From assembly GCA_900473745.1 (NCBI GenBank), contig UCMW01000006.1, positions 186,001 through 250,000 on the forward strand: 64,000 nucleotides of DNA, given 5' to 3'. This document shows, piece after piece, positions 63,853 to 64,000 of this stretch. The stretch's first letter is position 1. Every line of letters begins with the position of its first letter. The stretch is from Hyphomicrobiales bacterium (lineage in GTDB: Bacteria > Pseudomonadota > Alphaproteobacteria > Rhizobiales > Rhizobiaceae). A program made the position numbers and the translations under genes. Below the pieces are notes generated by a model. That model saw only the letters and a list, made by a program, of their open reading frames with translations. It had not been told where the DNA came from and ran no database searches.

Positions 63853-64000
63853 TTATGCGTTGGCCACAATGTTCAGCCGGTAGCGCGTTGCCTTGCGCTC
63901 GCCGCTGCGTAGCAGCGCGCCTTTCTCGACCAGATCCGAGAGGTCGCGCGTTATGGTCGAGGGCGGAGCGCCGGTGATTGTCGCGTAGTTGCCAGCGCTC
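63853..64000 (-). CDS. C-terminal winged-helix end of a protein running off the window (possibly Fic family)
   Basis: A partial frame of about 48 residues entering from the right edge: SAGNYATITGAPPSTITRDL then SDLVEKGALLRSGERKATRY and RLNIVANA, stop at 63853. This is a winged helix-turn-helix like the tail of Fic/DOC AMP-transferases (…T-R-DL-x2-LVEKG-x-L…), but the catalytic part is outside the window, so the family is not certain. Confidence 0.55.
   Translation of the reverse strand, partial: SAGNYATITGAPPSTITRDLSDLVEKGALLRSGERKATRYRLNIVANA

Noticed and set aside
63773..63883. 36-residue + frame (starts MPRRQLRELEEAFSTLARED)
   Set aside because: It overlaps the winged-helix partial gene on the other strand and has no good ribosome site. 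It is protein-like enough to recheck with more sequence.
1..64000. CRISPR array
   Set aside because: No regularly spaced repeats and no cas genes were seen in the window.

Overview
The window looks like a replicon segment from an alphaproteobacterium of the Rhizobiaceae (Rhizobium, Agrobacterium, Ensifer or Shinella type). The basis is the haem-PAS FixL with FixJ and FixK, the nap/nirK/nor arrangement with NnrR, NnrS and NnrU, the rhizobial style of the small proteins (DUF1127, HU), and the general GC-rich codon use. I cannot tell chromosome from plasmid. No replication genes and no rRNA or intact tRNA were seen.

Layout. (1) 0.1-9.7 kb is a mixed accessory block: a RidA protein, two NTF2-like proteins, an isochorismatase-type hydrolase, a pirin, a DUF5996-acetyltransferase fusion, a PNPOx-reductase-ferredoxin fusion, a glutathione S-transferase and a small exported protein. 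(2) 9.7-11.3 kb is almost free of genes. (3) 11.3-15.0 kb holds a divergent XRE/LysR pair followed by a two-gene AbiE-like toxin-antitoxin pair. (4) 15.3-52.4 kb is a dense respiratory nitrogen-oxide region. It carries an HPP-CBS membrane protein, a nitrate/nitrite-sensing chemoreceptor, an Fe-S repair di-iron protein, ubiTUV with a divergent ubiD/ubiX-like pair, an ABC transporter in one operon with two NnrS proteins, and nnrU with a hemerythrin and a 51-residue membrane protein. It then has norEF, norCBQD, hemN, two DUF2249 proteins, a third nnrS, nirK-nirV-nnrR, pseudoazurin, napEFDABC, fixK, a lone receiver protein, fixJ and fixL. (5) 52.8-54.9 kb has two Rnk-like proteins and an EamA transporter. 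(6) 55.4-57.2 kb has a second XRE/LysR pair whose LysR is frameshifted. (7) 57.2-62 kb has a YhaN/YhaO (Rad50/Mre11-like) pair. (8) 62.2-64 kb has small proteins, HU, DUF1127, an IS3-type transposase remnant and the C-terminal end of a winged-helix (possibly Fic) protein running off the window.

How it works together. Periplasmic nitrate reductase (Nap), copper nitrite reductase (NirK) and cytochrome-c-type nitric oxide reductase (NorCB with NorD/NorQ/NorE/NorF) take nitrate to nitrous oxide. Pseudoazurin is a likely electron donor to NirK. NnrS, NnrU, hemerythrin and ScdA/DnrN proteins would deal with NO stress, HemN gives oxygen-independent haem, and UbiTUV gives oxygen-independent ubiquinone. 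FixL (O2) to FixJ to FixK, plus NnrR (NO), are the likely controllers. TTG-N8-CAA sites of both kinds lie in front of most of these operons. There is no nosZ here, so from this window alone the pathway ends at N2O.

The most striking structural point is that two near-identical LysR copies in the same orientation (11749-12902 and 55804-56963, with shared 3' flanks) bracket the whole denitrification region. A decayed third copy of the tail lies at about 61977-62132. This could allow the roughly 44-kb region to be lost, gained or amplified as a unit.
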